Source of the DNA: Undibacterium paludis
GTDB lineage: Bacteria > Pseudomonadota > Gammaproteobacteria > Burkholderiales > Burkholderiaceae_D
Direction: 5' to 3'
Assembly (NCBI RefSeq): GCF_022568815.1
Contig: NZ_JAKZHX010000001.1
Span: 930,001 to 994,000, forward strand
DNA: 64,000 nt
Shown here: positions 53,809 to 63,016 of the stretch, piece after piece
Layout: each line of letters begins with the position of its first letter
How positions within the stretch are numbered: the stretch's first letter is position 1
Notes under the pieces: generated by a model
Told to the model about the DNA's origin: nothing
The model's database searches: none
What the model saw: only the letters and a program-made list of their open reading frames with translations
Translations under genes and position numbers: made by a program

Positions 53809-54591
53809 ATGCCAAGACTTTCTCGCTTACTAGGCTGCCTATTGCTGGCGGGCAGTTGCTGGGGCAGCGCAATAGCGGCACAAGTCAGTAAGAGTGTCGT
53901 CTTGTTGATGAGTGAAGAACTGGACGGCAAAGGCCAGGTCATCCCCATACGGACCGAGATCATGGAAGTGCTGCATGCACTTGAACAACGTGCCGGACTG
54001 AAGTTTGAAATCCGCCGTTATCCCTGGAAACGGGCACTGGAAAATGCAGCGAATGGTGAAGGCCTGATCTTCGGGATTTCAAAAACCAGGGAACGCCTGC
54101 ATAACTTTACATTCTCAACCCCGATTTTTGCCGATCAGTCACTACTGGTGACGCTGTGCAATGCAAAATTCCAGTTCAACTCCCTCAACGATCTCAAGGG
54201 CAAGACCATAGGCATCGTACGCGGCACCAGCTATGGCGAAGAATTTGACCGCCTGAGCAACGTGCTGTTCAAGGTGGAAGACGATACCGGCAACATACCT
54301 GGCCGCTTCCAAAAGCTGGTGATGGGACGCATGGACGCTTTTCTTTATTACAGCTCGGCTACCAACATCAGACAGCTGGAAAACCGCCTCAACCAGCAAT
54401 ATGCTGCCGAATTTACCGGCAAGCAGACAAATGCCGCCCTGTTCTGTATTCTGCCCAAACCCGTATCATCGGTAGATATACATATTGCGATACGGCCAGA
54501 CCTTGACAGGGGTTTGATGGAAAAACTGGACCGCGCCATCGTACGCAGCCGCGAAGATGGCGTGCTGGCCAGAATCTACAATCCCAGATGA
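53809..54591 (+). CDS. Orphan periplasmic substrate-binding protein (SBP_bac_3 type)
   Basis: The product is 260 aa with a signal peptide at about residues 1-24 (SCWGSAIAAQ). The binding-protein pattern is visible in RRYPWKRALENAANGEGLIFGISKTRERL and the hinge LNDLKGKTIGIVRGTSYGEEFD. It is closely similar in layout to the proteins at 37892 and 58676, with the same PWKRAL-type helix. No permease or ATPase is nearby, and the next gene is a convergent hypothetical. It may be a scavenging or sensory binding protein; the ligand is unknown. Confidence 0.85.
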   Translation: MPRLSRLLGCLLLAGSCWGSAIAAQVSKSVVLLMSEELDGKGQVIPIRTEIMEVLHALEQRAGLKFEIRRYPWKRALENAANGEGLIFGISKTRERLHNFTFSTPIFADQSLLVTLCNAKFQFNSLNDLKGKTIGIVRGTSYGEEFDRLSNVLFKVEDDTGNIPGRFQKLVMGRMDAFLYYSSATNIRQLENRLNQQYAAEFTGKQTNAALFCILPKPVSSVDIHIAIRPDLDRGLMEKLDRAIVRSREDGVLARIYNPR

Positions 54592-54630
54592 ACTTGCAAT
54601 ATGAACGTATCGCCACGCAATAGTCCTTGC

Positions 54631-55035
54631 TCAGCGCGCACCCTTGTAGTGATGCTGCAATACCAGCCTGCTGCTGGCGATGAGGGTATTGAGACCCAGA
54701 ATCAGTTGTATCAGCACATGACCAGGCAGACACCAAACTTGTCCGCGCGGTGCAGGATTGCCGGTAACTGCCATCAATACCGGCGCAACCCAGGCAGCTT
54801 CAGGCGTCAGATCCATCAATACGTCACCGTCAGAGTTGGTGTGCATGTACAGCTCGCCGCCATGCAGCAAAGTCAGGCATATACCCTGCCCTGTCGTGGG
54901 TTTGTTGCCCAGGGCCTGTTGCAATTCCCGGTGCTGCAAGTCCATCCAGGCTTCTACATCCGGGCCGCTTTCCAGCGAAATCCAGGGGTGTTCGGTCAAA
55001 ACCGTGGTGCTTGTATCCTGCATGTCATTTAACAT
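54631..55035 (-). CDS. Hypothetical protein, family not recognised
   Basis: A 134-codon frame on the minus strand has balanced, protein-like composition, with an acidic N-terminal half containing WISLESGPDVEAWMDLQHRELQQALG and a hydrophobic C-terminal stretch, GHVLIQLILGLNTLIASSRLVLQ (about residues 104-126). The overlapping plus-strand frame has a poor, Arg/Pro/Gln-rich composition and is treated as a shadow. No signal peptide is apparent. The second ATG at 55023 is an alternative start. Neither start has a good ribosome-binding site. No function is suggested by neighbours. Confidence 0.55.
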   Translation of the reverse strand: MLNDMQDTSTTVLTEHPWISLESGPDVEAWMDLQHRELQQALGNKPTTGQGICLTLLHGGELYMHTNSDGDVLMDLTPEAAWVAPVLMAVTGNPAPRGQVWCLPGHVLIQLILGLNTLIASSRLVLQHHYKGAR

Positions 55036-55334
55036 CTTGTATATTTGCCAGACTGGTTTTTAGCGCATGGTAATCTAAAATTCACGCTGATATTCAGTAT
55101 TGTGACACGAACAGGGATATTTCCTGGCGACCAGAGCCGGGAACCATGATATTGCCAAAAACATTCTCTCTTACGAAGCACTTACGTTATTTTATTACAA
55201 TCTCTATTTTAGCTTGCACATCCTGAGACTTGGCAATGCCGGTTTGTCACAGACAGTGGTTTATTCCATTCATTGCCCGGGGCTCGCACGAGAATACACC
55301 CAACCTTCTTCTATCCAGACTGGGAATTAATATC

Positions 55335-56879
55335 ATGACTACTGTCTCTACACAAAAAGAAACTGTCATCGTCACACCTTATAGTGGTGACTACAGAATA
55401 GATGTACTGCTGCCATCTGCAACGGCACGCTGGAACAACGGTAGCCCGGTTGGTACCGCCGTAGAGGTGAGCTTCAGCTTCATGAATGCGGCACCCGGCT
55501 ATGCTCAAGACTCTGACAAGAAGGGATTCAGCGTCTTTACCGATGAGCAAAAAGTAGCAACGCGCAAGATACTCGACCAGATTTCTCAGCAATTCGGTAT
55601 CAGTTTCAAAGAGGTGTCCGACACCGCCGACAGCTACGGCTATATCCGTTTTGGCAATAATGCCCAGGGAAGCACCAGTGCCGGTTATGCGACTTATCCC
55701 GATACCTCAGACACCAAAACCAGCGGCGATGTTTACATTAACAATGAAGCCAGTGACAACCTGAGCAATATTGTGCCCGGTAGTGGCGCCTGGTCCACCC
55801 TGGTCCACGAAATTGGCCATGCGCTGGGCCTGAAACATCCTGGTAACTACAATGCAGGGGAACCGGCATCAAGCGCACCCGATAATTTTCTGGCCGCGGC
55901 AGAAGACAACGCCATCAATACCGTCATGTCTTATATTTCAGCCCCACAGGGACAGGAAAGAGACTTCTTCGGCAAATATGACTATCTTGCGCTGCAATAC
56001 CTGTATGGAAGCAAAACCTACAATGCTGGCGACACCACCTACAATTTCACCGATGCGGATGGACGTGTACTGAAGGTCATCAATGACACAGGCGGTGTTG
56101 ACACACTCAACATGTCTGCATTGACAATGGCAGCAAATATCAACCTGAACCCAGGTGCGAACAGTTCTGTCGGCAGGCTGGCGAGTGATACTGCCTCAAT
56201 CAATAATGTTTCCATCGCTTACGGGACAGTGATCGAAAACGTGATCGGCACACGCTTTAGCGATGTCATGACAGGCAATAATGCCAACAACCGCTTTGAA
56301 AGCAACGGTGGTGGCGACACGGTGGACGGTGGCGCAGGTTTTGATGTATTGCTGATCAAGGAAAACCGTGCGGCATTCACAATAAAAAAAGGGAGCAGCG
56401 ACGTTAAATTCATCAACAATTCAACCAATGATGTCACCTCAGTCATCAATGTGGAGCGCGTGCAACTCAACGACAAAGTAGTGGCATTCGATTTTGACGG
56501 AGTCGCTGGTCAGGCTTACCGCCTTTACCAGGCGGCATTTGACCGCAAACCTGATGCCGCCGGCCTGGGTTACTGGATTGCTGACATGGATAAGGGTTCC
56601 AGCCTGAGTACGGTCGCAGCCGGTTTTTTTCAATCTGCCGAATTCCAGAAACTCTACGGCGCCAATCCTTCGACGACCACTTTAATCACTAACTTTTACC
56701 AGAATGTCTTGCACCGTGCGCCTGACCAGGCTGGCTTCGACTACTGGAACAAGGAACTGAGCAGTGGTGTCAGCACACCTCAAACGGCACTGGCAAGTTT
56801 TTGTGAAAGTGTGGAAAACAAGGCACAGGTCCTGGCTGCCATACAGGACGGTATTGAATATACGATGTGGCTGGGATGA
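55335..56879 (+). CDS. Secreted serralysin-like metalloprotease with DUF4214 tail
   Basis: The start at 55335 (MTTVSTQKET) has GGGA upstream; the longer frame from 55230 is unlikely. The 514-aa product has no N-terminal signal. The metzincin zinc motif HEIGHALGLKH covers residues 158-168, and the Met-turn is VMSY about 45 residues later. The FGKYDYLALQYLYG segment is typical of M10 serralysins. A short RTX-like calcium region (NGGGDTVDGGAGFD, about 320) is present but has few repeats. Two DUF4214-like segments (RLYQAAFDRKPDAAGLGYWI and FYQNVLHRAPDQAGFDYWNKEL) end the protein. This is the layout of type I secreted proteases; no secretion genes are adjacent. Confidence 0.9.
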   Translation: MTTVSTQKETVIVTPYSGDYRIDVLLPSATARWNNGSPVGTAVEVSFSFMNAAPGYAQDSDKKGFSVFTDEQKVATRKILDQISQQFGISFKEVSDTADSYGYIRFGNNAQGSTSAGYATYPDTSDTKTSGDVYINNEASDNLSNIVPGSGAWSTLVHEIGHALGLKHPGNYNAGEPASSAPDNFLAAAEDNAINTVMSYISAPQGQERDFFGKYDYLALQYLYGSKTYNAGDTTYNFTDADGRVLKVINDTGGVDTLNMSALTMAANINLNPGANSSVGRLASDTASINNVSIAYGTVIENVIGTRFSDVMTGNNANNRFESNGGGDTVDGGAGFDVLLIKENRAAFTIKKGSSDVKFINNSTNDVTSVINVERVQLNDKVVAFDFDGVAGQAYRLYQAAFDRKPDAAGLGYWIADMDKGSSLSTVAAGFFQSAEFQKLYGANPSTTTLITNFYQNVLHRAPDQAGFDYWNKELSSGVSTPQTALASFCESVENKAQVLAAIQDGIEYTMWLG

Positions 56880-56908
56880 TCATCCCGGTGAGATGGTCTA
56901 TGCATGAT

Positions 56909-56937
56909 TGCCTGGGCGCAGCGGCCGCGCTCAGGCA
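56909..56937. terminator. Stable hairpin between convergent protease and TraB genes
   Basis: An 11-bp stem (one G-U pair) joins tgcctgggcgc and gcgctcaggca around a 7-nt loop between two converging genes. No T-run follows on either side, so it may act as a transcriptional block or an mRNA-protecting hairpin. Confidence 0.5.
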
Positions 56938-56957
56938 GTCATCATCATGTATCTGAA

Positions 56958-57869
56958 TTACTTGATTTGCCTGACCTGCAAACCCTGCTTTTCGAGCATA
57001 TCAAGAATGCTGTTGGGGCCGGAAAAATGTCCGGCGCCGACTACGATAAACAACTTCTTCTCCTTGTTCAGCATGTCGACAATTTTTTCTGTCATGCCTG
57101 GATTACGGTCATCGAGCAAGATTTTCATCAGTTTCTTGGAACCGGCATCCTTGTTGGCTGCATGCAGCAGGATTTTTGCGAGGTTTTCGGCATCGCCGTT
57201 TTTCCAGGCTTCTATCATGTCGGCAGTTTCACGCAGGATGTCACCGTTTTTCAAGCCATCCAGGGTCTGGGCCAGCATGGCGTCGGCATCTTCATCATTG
57301 AGGCTGCCAAGCATACTCGCCTGAAACGCCAGGCTTTCCAGTTCTACGATGTCTTTCTTGTCTTGTTTGGCGCGCAAGAGATAATGTAAGTCCACCCCTT
57401 TCGATGCATCATAACCCTGCTGCCTGAACAGGCTGAGAGTCAGCGCGGTGGCAGCGATGGTAGGCTTGAGGCTCTGGAATTGCACAACAGAAGACCCTAC
57501 CATCGCTTGCAGGTTTTCCCAGGTTTTTTTACTGATGTGATTTTCCAGTTTGTCCGGAGCCGCATAGGTAAACAAGGGCATGGTTTTTTCTGCGGCCTTG
57601 GCGTCCGTCGTATCGACTTCAACTACCAGGGTGTCAGCCTGTTTGTAGGCCTGCTCTACCGCCTCGGGCATGGGGTAAAAACTGGCCTTGGCCAGGTGAA
57701 AGGACCCAAACAGGTAAGCGGTATTTTTTTCCGACTTGACTTCCCACATCACACCTTTGGCCGGCGTTTCTTTTTCAGCCTGGGCGTATGCCGTACCTAA
57801 TGTCAGGGCCAGCCCCAGTACCGTCACGTACTTGAACATCAGTTGAGAAAATGCACTCTTCAATTTCAT
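56958..57869 (-). CDS. TraB/GumN-family protein, exported
   Basis: The start at 57869 (MKLKSAFSQ) follows TGGAAA and gives a signal peptide of about 29 residues ending in TAYAQ; the longer frame lacks these features. The 303-aa product has the family's first motif, GSFHLA (GxxH) near residue 55, and the C-terminal motif VVGAGHFSGPNSILDMLEKQG. These conserved residues are thought to form a metal site in TraB/GumN (Tiki-like) proteases, suggesting hydrolase activity. GumN of Xanthomonas is a neighbour of xanthan genes; there is no such context here. It lies 90 nt downstream of the FMN-oxidase-like gene and may be co-transcribed with it. Confidence 0.88.
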   Translation of the reverse strand: MKLKSAFSQLMFKYVTVLGLALTLGTAYAQAEKETPAKGVMWEVKSEKNTAYLFGSFHLAKASFYPMPEAVEQAYKQADTLVVEVDTTDAKAAEKTMPLFTYAAPDKLENHISKKTWENLQAMVGSSVVQFQSLKPTIAATALTLSLFRQQGYDASKGVDLHYLLRAKQDKKDIVELESLAFQASMLGSLNDEDADAMLAQTLDGLKNGDILRETADMIEAWKNGDAENLAKILLHAANKDAGSKKLMKILLDDRNPGMTEKIVDMLNKEKKLFIVVGAGHFSGPNSILDMLEKQGLQVRQIK

Positions 57870-57959
57870 TATCGTTTTTCCATGTAAATTTTTCCTGGCG
57901 GCACAGAATACCAGAAAGCCCGGACTGTCATGTGTAAAACAACGCACTGTTACTGTCCA

Positions 57960-58610
57960 CTAATACAAGGTAGCACGCTGTCTGACGGGTAATTCGCTAT
58001 CGTACTTTTCGCCATCGACTTCAGCATTGCTCAAGGCAGCCAGAATAGTGCCTGGACTGGGCAAGTCCGGCTTGCCATCAAGGGCACGTTGCCACAAACG
58101 CGAGCGCAGGATGGCGCGGGCACACTGGAAATAGACAGCATCGACCTGTATGCGCAATACGCATTTGGGTGGTTTACCGTCAACGGCAAGTCTTTCCAGC
58201 AGTGCCGGTTCAATGGAAATACTGGCGCGACCGTTGACGCGCAGGGTTTCACCTGCGCCAGGTATCAGGAACAGCAGAGCAACATGCGGGTCGGACAAGA
58301 TATTGCGCAAACTGTCAATACGGTTATTGCCACGCCGTTCGGGCAAGAGCAGGGTCTGCTCATCTTCCACCACGATAAAACCGGGGGCATCGCCACGGGG
58401 TGAGGCATCCATGCCCTCTGGTCCATGGCTGGCCAGTACAGCAAATGGTGAGGCTTCTATCATGGCACGGTAATGCGGATGCAGGTAAGTCACCTCTTTC
58501 GTGATCGAGGCAGTACCAACTTCATCAAATAGATGGCTGAGCTGTTCAGGTGTAGTAATCAGATGGGGATGGATCTGGGGTTGGGTCTGGGTTTGGACTG
58601 GTGTAACCAT
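57960..58610 (-). CDS. Pyridoxamine 5'-phosphate oxidase-like FMN-binding protein
   Basis: This 216-aa split-barrel protein has a HYRAMIEASPFAVLASHG strand, followed by DASPRGDAPGFIVVEDEQTLLLPERRGNNRIDSLRNI and the barrel segment LRVNGRASI. This is the MSMEG_1061-type group of the PNPOx-like superfamily, which bind FMN or a related cofactor (F420 or haem in some members). There is no signal peptide, so it is cytoplasmic. The N-terminal 20 residues are Gln/Pro/Thr-rich and probably disordered; an internal start is possible. The true substrate is unknown. Confidence 0.88.
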   Translation of the reverse strand: MVTPVQTQTQPQIHPHLITTPEQLSHLFDEVGTASITKEVTYLHPHYRAMIEASPFAVLASHGPEGMDASPRGDAPGFIVVEDEQTLLLPERRGNNRIDSLRNILSDPHVALLFLIPGAGETLRVNGRASISIEPALLERLAVDGKPPKCVLRIQVDAVYFQCARAILRSRLWQRALDGKPDLPSPGTILAALSNAEVDGEKYDSELPVRQRATLY

Positions 58611-58675
58611 AGTGCTTCATCTTTCAAAAATACAAAAACTTGGGTCTGGCAAAGCGACTGTATTTTGCGGACGCA

Positions 58676-59464
58676 TCAATTCTTGCCAATCACCGGGGAT
58701 GCGCGCCATTCTGCCCTGGCCTGCATCAAAGCCTGTTCTATATAGGCTTCTTTATGCAGTTTTTCCAGCTGCCTGTTAATCAGCGGCAGATAACTGACAC
58801 AGGGGCTTTGTGCAACCATGCCAAACAGATTCTGTGAATCGATCAAAAACGGGCGCACGGCCATCAGTTTGTCTTCCAGATTGGCAGAAGCCAGGTAAGC
58901 CTGACCGGAATGATAGCCTGTTATCACATAATCAAAACGGTTTGCCTGCAACATCCTGAACGCGGTTTCCAGGTTGTCTGTCTCCTTGATATTGAGGTGC
59001 TTGTCCATGAAATCATCAAATGGCAGGCCAAAACGGTTGCCGCGTGCAATCCCCCCGTTCAAGGCAGACAAGTCTTCCCACTTTGAAAAGCTGATGGGTT
59101 TGTCTTTTCTGGCAAAGGCGGCCACAGGATTATTCAGGACCAGCTCACTGAATAACAGAAAGCTGCGTCGCTCAGGCGTCGATTTCAAGGTGGTAATCAT
59201 ATCGATACCACCACTTTGTGCAGCACTGAGGACTCGCTTCCACGGTCCCAGATAGCGCACTTCATAAGGCAGACCAAGGTCATTCAGTATGCGGGTCAGG
59301 ATCAGGATGCTGGCACCGTGAAACTGCTGCCCGTCATGCCAATGCAAAGGGGGGTAGGCAGGGTCTGCGGAAATGACGATGCGCTCGCAGCTGCCGACTG
59401 CCTGTGCAGGAGGAGAAAGCGTGACAAGAAAACCAAAGATGATCAAAACAATAGAGCGACACAT
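58676..59464 (-). CDS. Orphan periplasmic substrate-binding protein (SBP_bac_3 type)
   Basis: The product is 262 aa with a signal peptide at about residues 1-22 (TLSPPAQAVG). First-strand motif RIVISADPAYPPLHWHDG, helix GPWKRVLSAAQSGGIDMI and hinge region WEDLSALNGGIARGNRFGLPFDDF are clear. It shares the PWKR-type helix with the other two orphans in the window, but overall identity appears low. It is 66 nt from the PNPOx-like gene and 178 nt from the helicase gene. No transporter genes are adjacent, so it may be a sensor or partner of a distant transporter. Confidence 0.85.
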   Translation of the reverse strand: MCRSIVLIIFGFLVTLSPPAQAVGSCERIVISADPAYPPLHWHDGQQFHGASILILTRILNDLGLPYEVRYLGPWKRVLSAAQSGGIDMITTLKSTPERRSFLLFSELVLNNPVAAFARKDKPISFSKWEDLSALNGGIARGNRFGLPFDDFMDKHLNIKETDNLETAFRMLQANRFDYVITGYHSGQAYLASANLEDKLMAVRPFLIDSQNLFGMVAQSPCVSYLPLINRQLEKLHKEAYIEQALMQARAEWRASPVIGKN

Positions 59465-59642
59465 AGTTCACTTATAGCTTACTTCTTGCAGGTTTGATCC
59501 TGGCACAACAGCCCTGGTTCCATCCAGCCATCAGCCAGCACTTTATCAGCAGCATTCGATTTTACTCTTTTATCATCCTAACATCGTTTTCGCCAAACTT
59601 GCTGATCTGTCTGAACACCAAAAAATGGACATGAACGTCATA

Positions 59643-61673
59643 TTATTCTCTCGGCTTATTCAGCAGGGCCTTCAAACCCGCCAGTCTCTCTTTGGGCGTC
59701 AGGACTTCGGTTTCGGCAGGTACAGCGTCGCCTTCATCGAGCTTCATTTCTTTCAGGAACCTTGAAGGGTCACAATGCACCGCGACACCGGCGCGTTTGC
59801 GCTTCTTGCACCAGGTGATGTGCAGGCTGCGCTGTGCACGGGTAATGCCGACATACATCAGACGGCGCTCTTCTTCTATGCGCGCTGCGATGGTTTCCAC
59901 CGGCGCATCCGGGTCGCCCTTGTGTGGCAAGATGCCTTCTTCCACCCCTACCAGGAAGACATGCGGATATTCCAGTCCCTTGGAAGCATGCAGAGTGGAC
60001 ATGCGTACTGCATCGGGGACTTCATCCTTACCTTCCATCATGGTCATCAGGGCCACCATCTGGGTCAGGTCAAGCAGGCTGCGGTGGTCATCAGTACCAT
60101 CCTTGCCGCCACTGCCCTTGGTTTTCAGCCATTGGGTGAAGTCCAGGACATTCTGCCATTTATTCTGTGCAGCCCGGTCTTCAAAATTGTCATAAAGATA
60201 GCCTTCGTAATTGATTTCCTTCATCAGGTCGTCGAGCAACTCGGCTGCATGCCCTTCCCTGTGGGCATGCGCTTCGACCTGGTTGATGAAGTTGCAGAAA
60301 TGCCGCAAAGGCCGTAATTGCTTCTCACTGAGTTTCGCTTCTATGCCGCCTTTGAAGACAGCAGCAAACAGCGAGCACTGCCATTGTCCGGCAAATGCAC
60401 CAAGCACTTCCAGCGTCGCCTGACCGACACCACGTTTGGGTGTGGTGATGGCGCGGATGAAGGCCGGATCATCATCTTCATTGGCGATCAGGCGCAGGTA
60501 AGAAATGATGTCCTTGATTTCTGCCCGGTCAAAAAAACTCTGTCCTCCGGATATCGTATACGGTATGCGCTCACGCCTGAGCGCCTGCTCTATCACCCTG
60601 GCCTGGTGGTTGCCACGGTATAAAATCGCATAGTCCGAATAGTTGGCCTGTCGCTCAAAGCGGTGGGCAGAAATCATGATGGCGACCTGCTCAGCCTCTT
60701 GTTCATCATCGAGCATGCCCATGACCTTGACCGGGTCACCGAGACCATGCTCGGACCACAGTGACTTTTCAAACAGCTTGGGATTGTTGCCAATGACTGC
60801 ATTCGCAGCCTGCAGGATGCGGGTACTGGAGCGATAATTCTGTTCCAGCTTGATGATTTCCAGGTTGGGAAAATCAACCTGCAGGGTCTTCAGGTTTTCT
60901 ATCGTCGCACCACGCCAGGCATAGATGGCCTGGTCATCATCGCCAACGGCGGTGAACATGGGTTTTTTGCCTATGCCGGTGACCAGCAACTTGACCAGTT
61001 CATACTGGCAGGTATTGGTGTCCTGATATTCATCGACCAGCAGATAACGCAAACGGCGTTGCCATTTGTCACGCACCTGTTCATTGTTGCGGAATAACTC
61101 CACCGGCAGGCGTATCAGGTCATCAAAATCGACGGCCTGGTAGGCCGACAAGGTGGCCACATAACTGCGATAGATGCGGGCGGCCGTTGCCTCTTCTTCG
61201 TCCTGGGCCTGCCTGAATGCCTGGTCCGGGTCAACCAGGCCGTTTTTCCATAAGGACATGGCGGTCTGTATGCGCCGTATCAGTTGCTTGTCGGTGGTAA
61301 TGGCCAGGTCCTGCACCAGGGAAAAACAGTCATCGCTGTCCATGATGGAAAACCTGTCTTTCAAACCCAGGGCCTGCGCCTCTTGCCGCAGTATCTTCAC
61401 CCCCAAGGAATGAAAGGTGGAAACTGTTAACTGCTTGGCTTGACGTGGTTCAGCCAGCAGCTTGCCTATACGTTCCTGCATTTCCAGTGCAGCCTTGTTG
61501 GTAAAGGTCAGTGCGGCAATATGTCTGGGATCATAGCCATGCAATTCGATCAGGTTGACGATTTTCTGGGTAATGACCCGTGTTTTGCCGGAACCGGCAC
61601 CAGCCAGCACCAGGCAGGGGCCTTCCATATAGTTAACGGCATTGCGTTGCGGGGCATTCAGACCATGGGACAT
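59643..61673 (-). CDS. rep: Rep/UvrD-type ATP-dependent DNA helicase
   Basis: The product is 676 aa from MSHGLNAPQ at 61673, close to the length of E. coli Rep. The superfamily 1A motifs are ordered: Q-motif LNAPQRNAV, Walker A AGAGSGKT, Ia TFTNKAALEM, II VDEYQDTN, III VGDDDQAIYAWRGA, IV LEQNYRSS, V VRMSTLHASKGLEYPHVF, VI VGITRAQRSLHI. Rep unwinds DNA 3'-5' and helps replication forks through blocks. The frame can be extended by 14 codons through an 11-nt repeat, but the first Rep-like residues begin at the internal Met. There is no good ribosome-binding site at either start. Confidence 0.94.
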   Translation of the reverse strand: MSHGLNAPQRNAVNYMEGPCLVLAGAGSGKTRVITQKIVNLIELHGYDPRHIAALTFTNKAALEMQERIGKLLAEPRQAKQLTVSTFHSLGVKILRQEAQALGLKDRFSIMDSDDCFSLVQDLAITTDKQLIRRIQTAMSLWKNGLVDPDQAFRQAQDEEEATAARIYRSYVATLSAYQAVDFDDLIRLPVELFRNNEQVRDKWQRRLRYLLVDEYQDTNTCQYELVKLLVTGIGKKPMFTAVGDDDQAIYAWRGATIENLKTLQVDFPNLEIIKLEQNYRSSTRILQAANAVIGNNPKLFEKSLWSEHGLGDPVKVMGMLDDEQEAEQVAIMISAHRFERQANYSDYAILYRGNHQARVIEQALRRERIPYTISGGQSFFDRAEIKDIISYLRLIANEDDDPAFIRAITTPKRGVGQATLEVLGAFAGQWQCSLFAAVFKGGIEAKLSEKQLRPLRHFCNFINQVEAHAHREGHAAELLDDLMKEINYEGYLYDNFEDRAAQNKWQNVLDFTQWLKTKGSGGKDGTDDHRSLLDLTQMVALMTMMEGKDEVPDAVRMSTLHASKGLEYPHVFLVGVEEGILPHKGDPDAPVETIAARIEEERRLMYVGITRAQRSLHITWCKKRKRAGVAVHCDPSRFLKEMKLDEGDAVPAETEVLTPKERLAGLKALLNKPRE

Positions 61674-61704
61674 AAGGGAAACATAGGGGAAACATAGGGG
61701 AAAA
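61672..61704. repeat. Three tandem 11-nt repeats at the rep start codon
   Basis: The units ataagggaaac, ataggggaaac and ataggggaaaa abut. They lie at and just upstream of the rep ATG; on the sense strand they form a pyrimidine-rich tract where the ribosome-binding site should be. The repeat could be unstable. Confidence 0.6.
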
Positions 61705-61954
61705 AACGGCGGCATCCGGAAAAGCTTGCAGGTGCCATTGTAAGGCCAACGCGCCTGAAAAGCCTGTTCATGATTGCAAGTGGTTCAGACCTGGCCAGAT
61801 ATTGACGTCATCACTAGTCGCACACCCAGAATAATTATCATGAAAACATTAAATATGAAAGAAAATTCAACAATTTTACGCACCCGATGCTGGAATTAAA
61901 GGCTAGACAATTATATAAGCTAAGACTATTCTTCAAGTCAGGAGGATGCATTTT

Positions 61955-63016
61955 ATGAAAGATTTAAAATCCGCTCGTATCCTGCTGGTTGACGATGAAG
62001 AAAGAAACATCAGGCTGCTGGAAGTCCTGCTGCAGGCAGAAGGATATTCCACTCTCTACGCCAAGAATGGCCGCGATGCCTTGAAAATGACCGCTATCGC
62101 ACAGCCAGACCTGATTTTGCTGGACATCATGATGCCGGACATGGATGGCTACCAGACGGTTGCTGAATTGAAAGCCAATCCTCTGACCCAGCCGATTCCT
62201 GTCATCATGCTGACTGCGCTTGATGACCGCGCCTCCAAATTGCGCGCGCTGGAAGCCGGCGCCGAAGAATTCCTGAGCAAACCGATAGATCGTGCTGACC
62301 TGATCATACGGGTACGCAACTTATTGCGACTCAAGGAATATGGCGATTTTCTGACTGACCATAACCGCATACTCGAAAACCAGGTGGAACAACGCACCAG
62401 GCAACTGGAAAGTGCCTACCGGGATACCGTATTCACCCTGGTGAGGGCGGCCGAACACAAGGATGAAGAAACCGGCCATCACGTAAAACGTATCAGCTAC
62501 TATTGCCGGGTCCTGGCGCAAGCCCTGAATTTGCCTCTGGAGTTCCATGATGCGATCTTTCAGGCCAGCCCCATGCATGACATAGGCAAGATAGGCATAC
62601 CTGACCATGTCCTCCTGAAACCGGGCAGCTTCAACCAGGATGAATGGAATATCATGCGGACCCATTGTGCGCTGGGCGCCAGCATCCTCGCCAGCGGAAC
62701 TTCGCCTTACACGGAAATGGGCGCAGAAATCGCCCTCAATCATCATGAGCACTGGGACGGCAGTGGTTATCCCAATGGTCTCAAGGGTGAAGCCATACCA
62801 ATTGCAGCAAGAGTCATGCAAATCTGCGATGTATATGATGCCCTGCGCAGTCGTCGCCCGTATAAACCGGCGATGGACCATGATGCCTCCCTGCAGATCA
62901 TCACCGATGGCGACGGCCGTACCGAACCGGAACATTTTGATCCGGCTGTACTGTCCTGCTTCATTGCCCAGGCCGATCGCTTCGCCGCCATCTACGATCT
63001 GCATGCCGATGCCTGA
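61955..63016 (+). CDS. HD-GYP response regulator (c-di-GMP phosphodiesterase)
   Basis: The start at 61955 is preferred over 61946 because AGGAGG (61940-61945) then has a 9-nt spacing. The 353-aa product has an N-terminal receiver with acidic pair DD13-14, phosphoacceptor Asp57 in [13 protein letters not shown], and Thr/Lys downstream (MLTALD and SKPID). A short coiled linker leads to an HD-GYP domain with HH in TGHHVKR, the metal-binding [10 protein letters not shown], and [14 protein letters not shown] with the GYP triplet. It therefore should degrade cyclic di-GMP in response to phosphorylation. The next gene overlaps its stop by 14 nt. Confidence 0.94.
   Translation: MKDLKSARILLVDDEERNIRLLEVLLQAEGYSTLYAKNGRDALKMTAIAQPDLILLDIMMPDMDGYQTVAELKANPLTQPIPVIMLTALDDRASKLRALEAGAEEFLSKPIDRADLIIRVRNLLRLKEYGDFLTDHNRILENQVEQRTRQLESAYRDTVFTLVRAAEHKDEETGHHVKRISYYCRVLAQALNLPLEFHDAIFQASPMHDIGKIGIPDHVLLKPGSFNQDEWNIMRTHCALGASILASGTSPYTEMGAEIALNHHEHWDGSGYPNGLKGEAIPIAARVMQICDVYDALRSRRPYKPAMDHDASLQIITDGDGRTEPEHFDPAVLSCFIAQADRFAAIYDLHADA

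Noticed and set aside
54601-55032. 143-codon plus-strand frame opposite the hypothetical protein
   Set aside because: Arg/Gln/Pro-rich composition and several rare combinations; the minus-strand frame is more protein-like.
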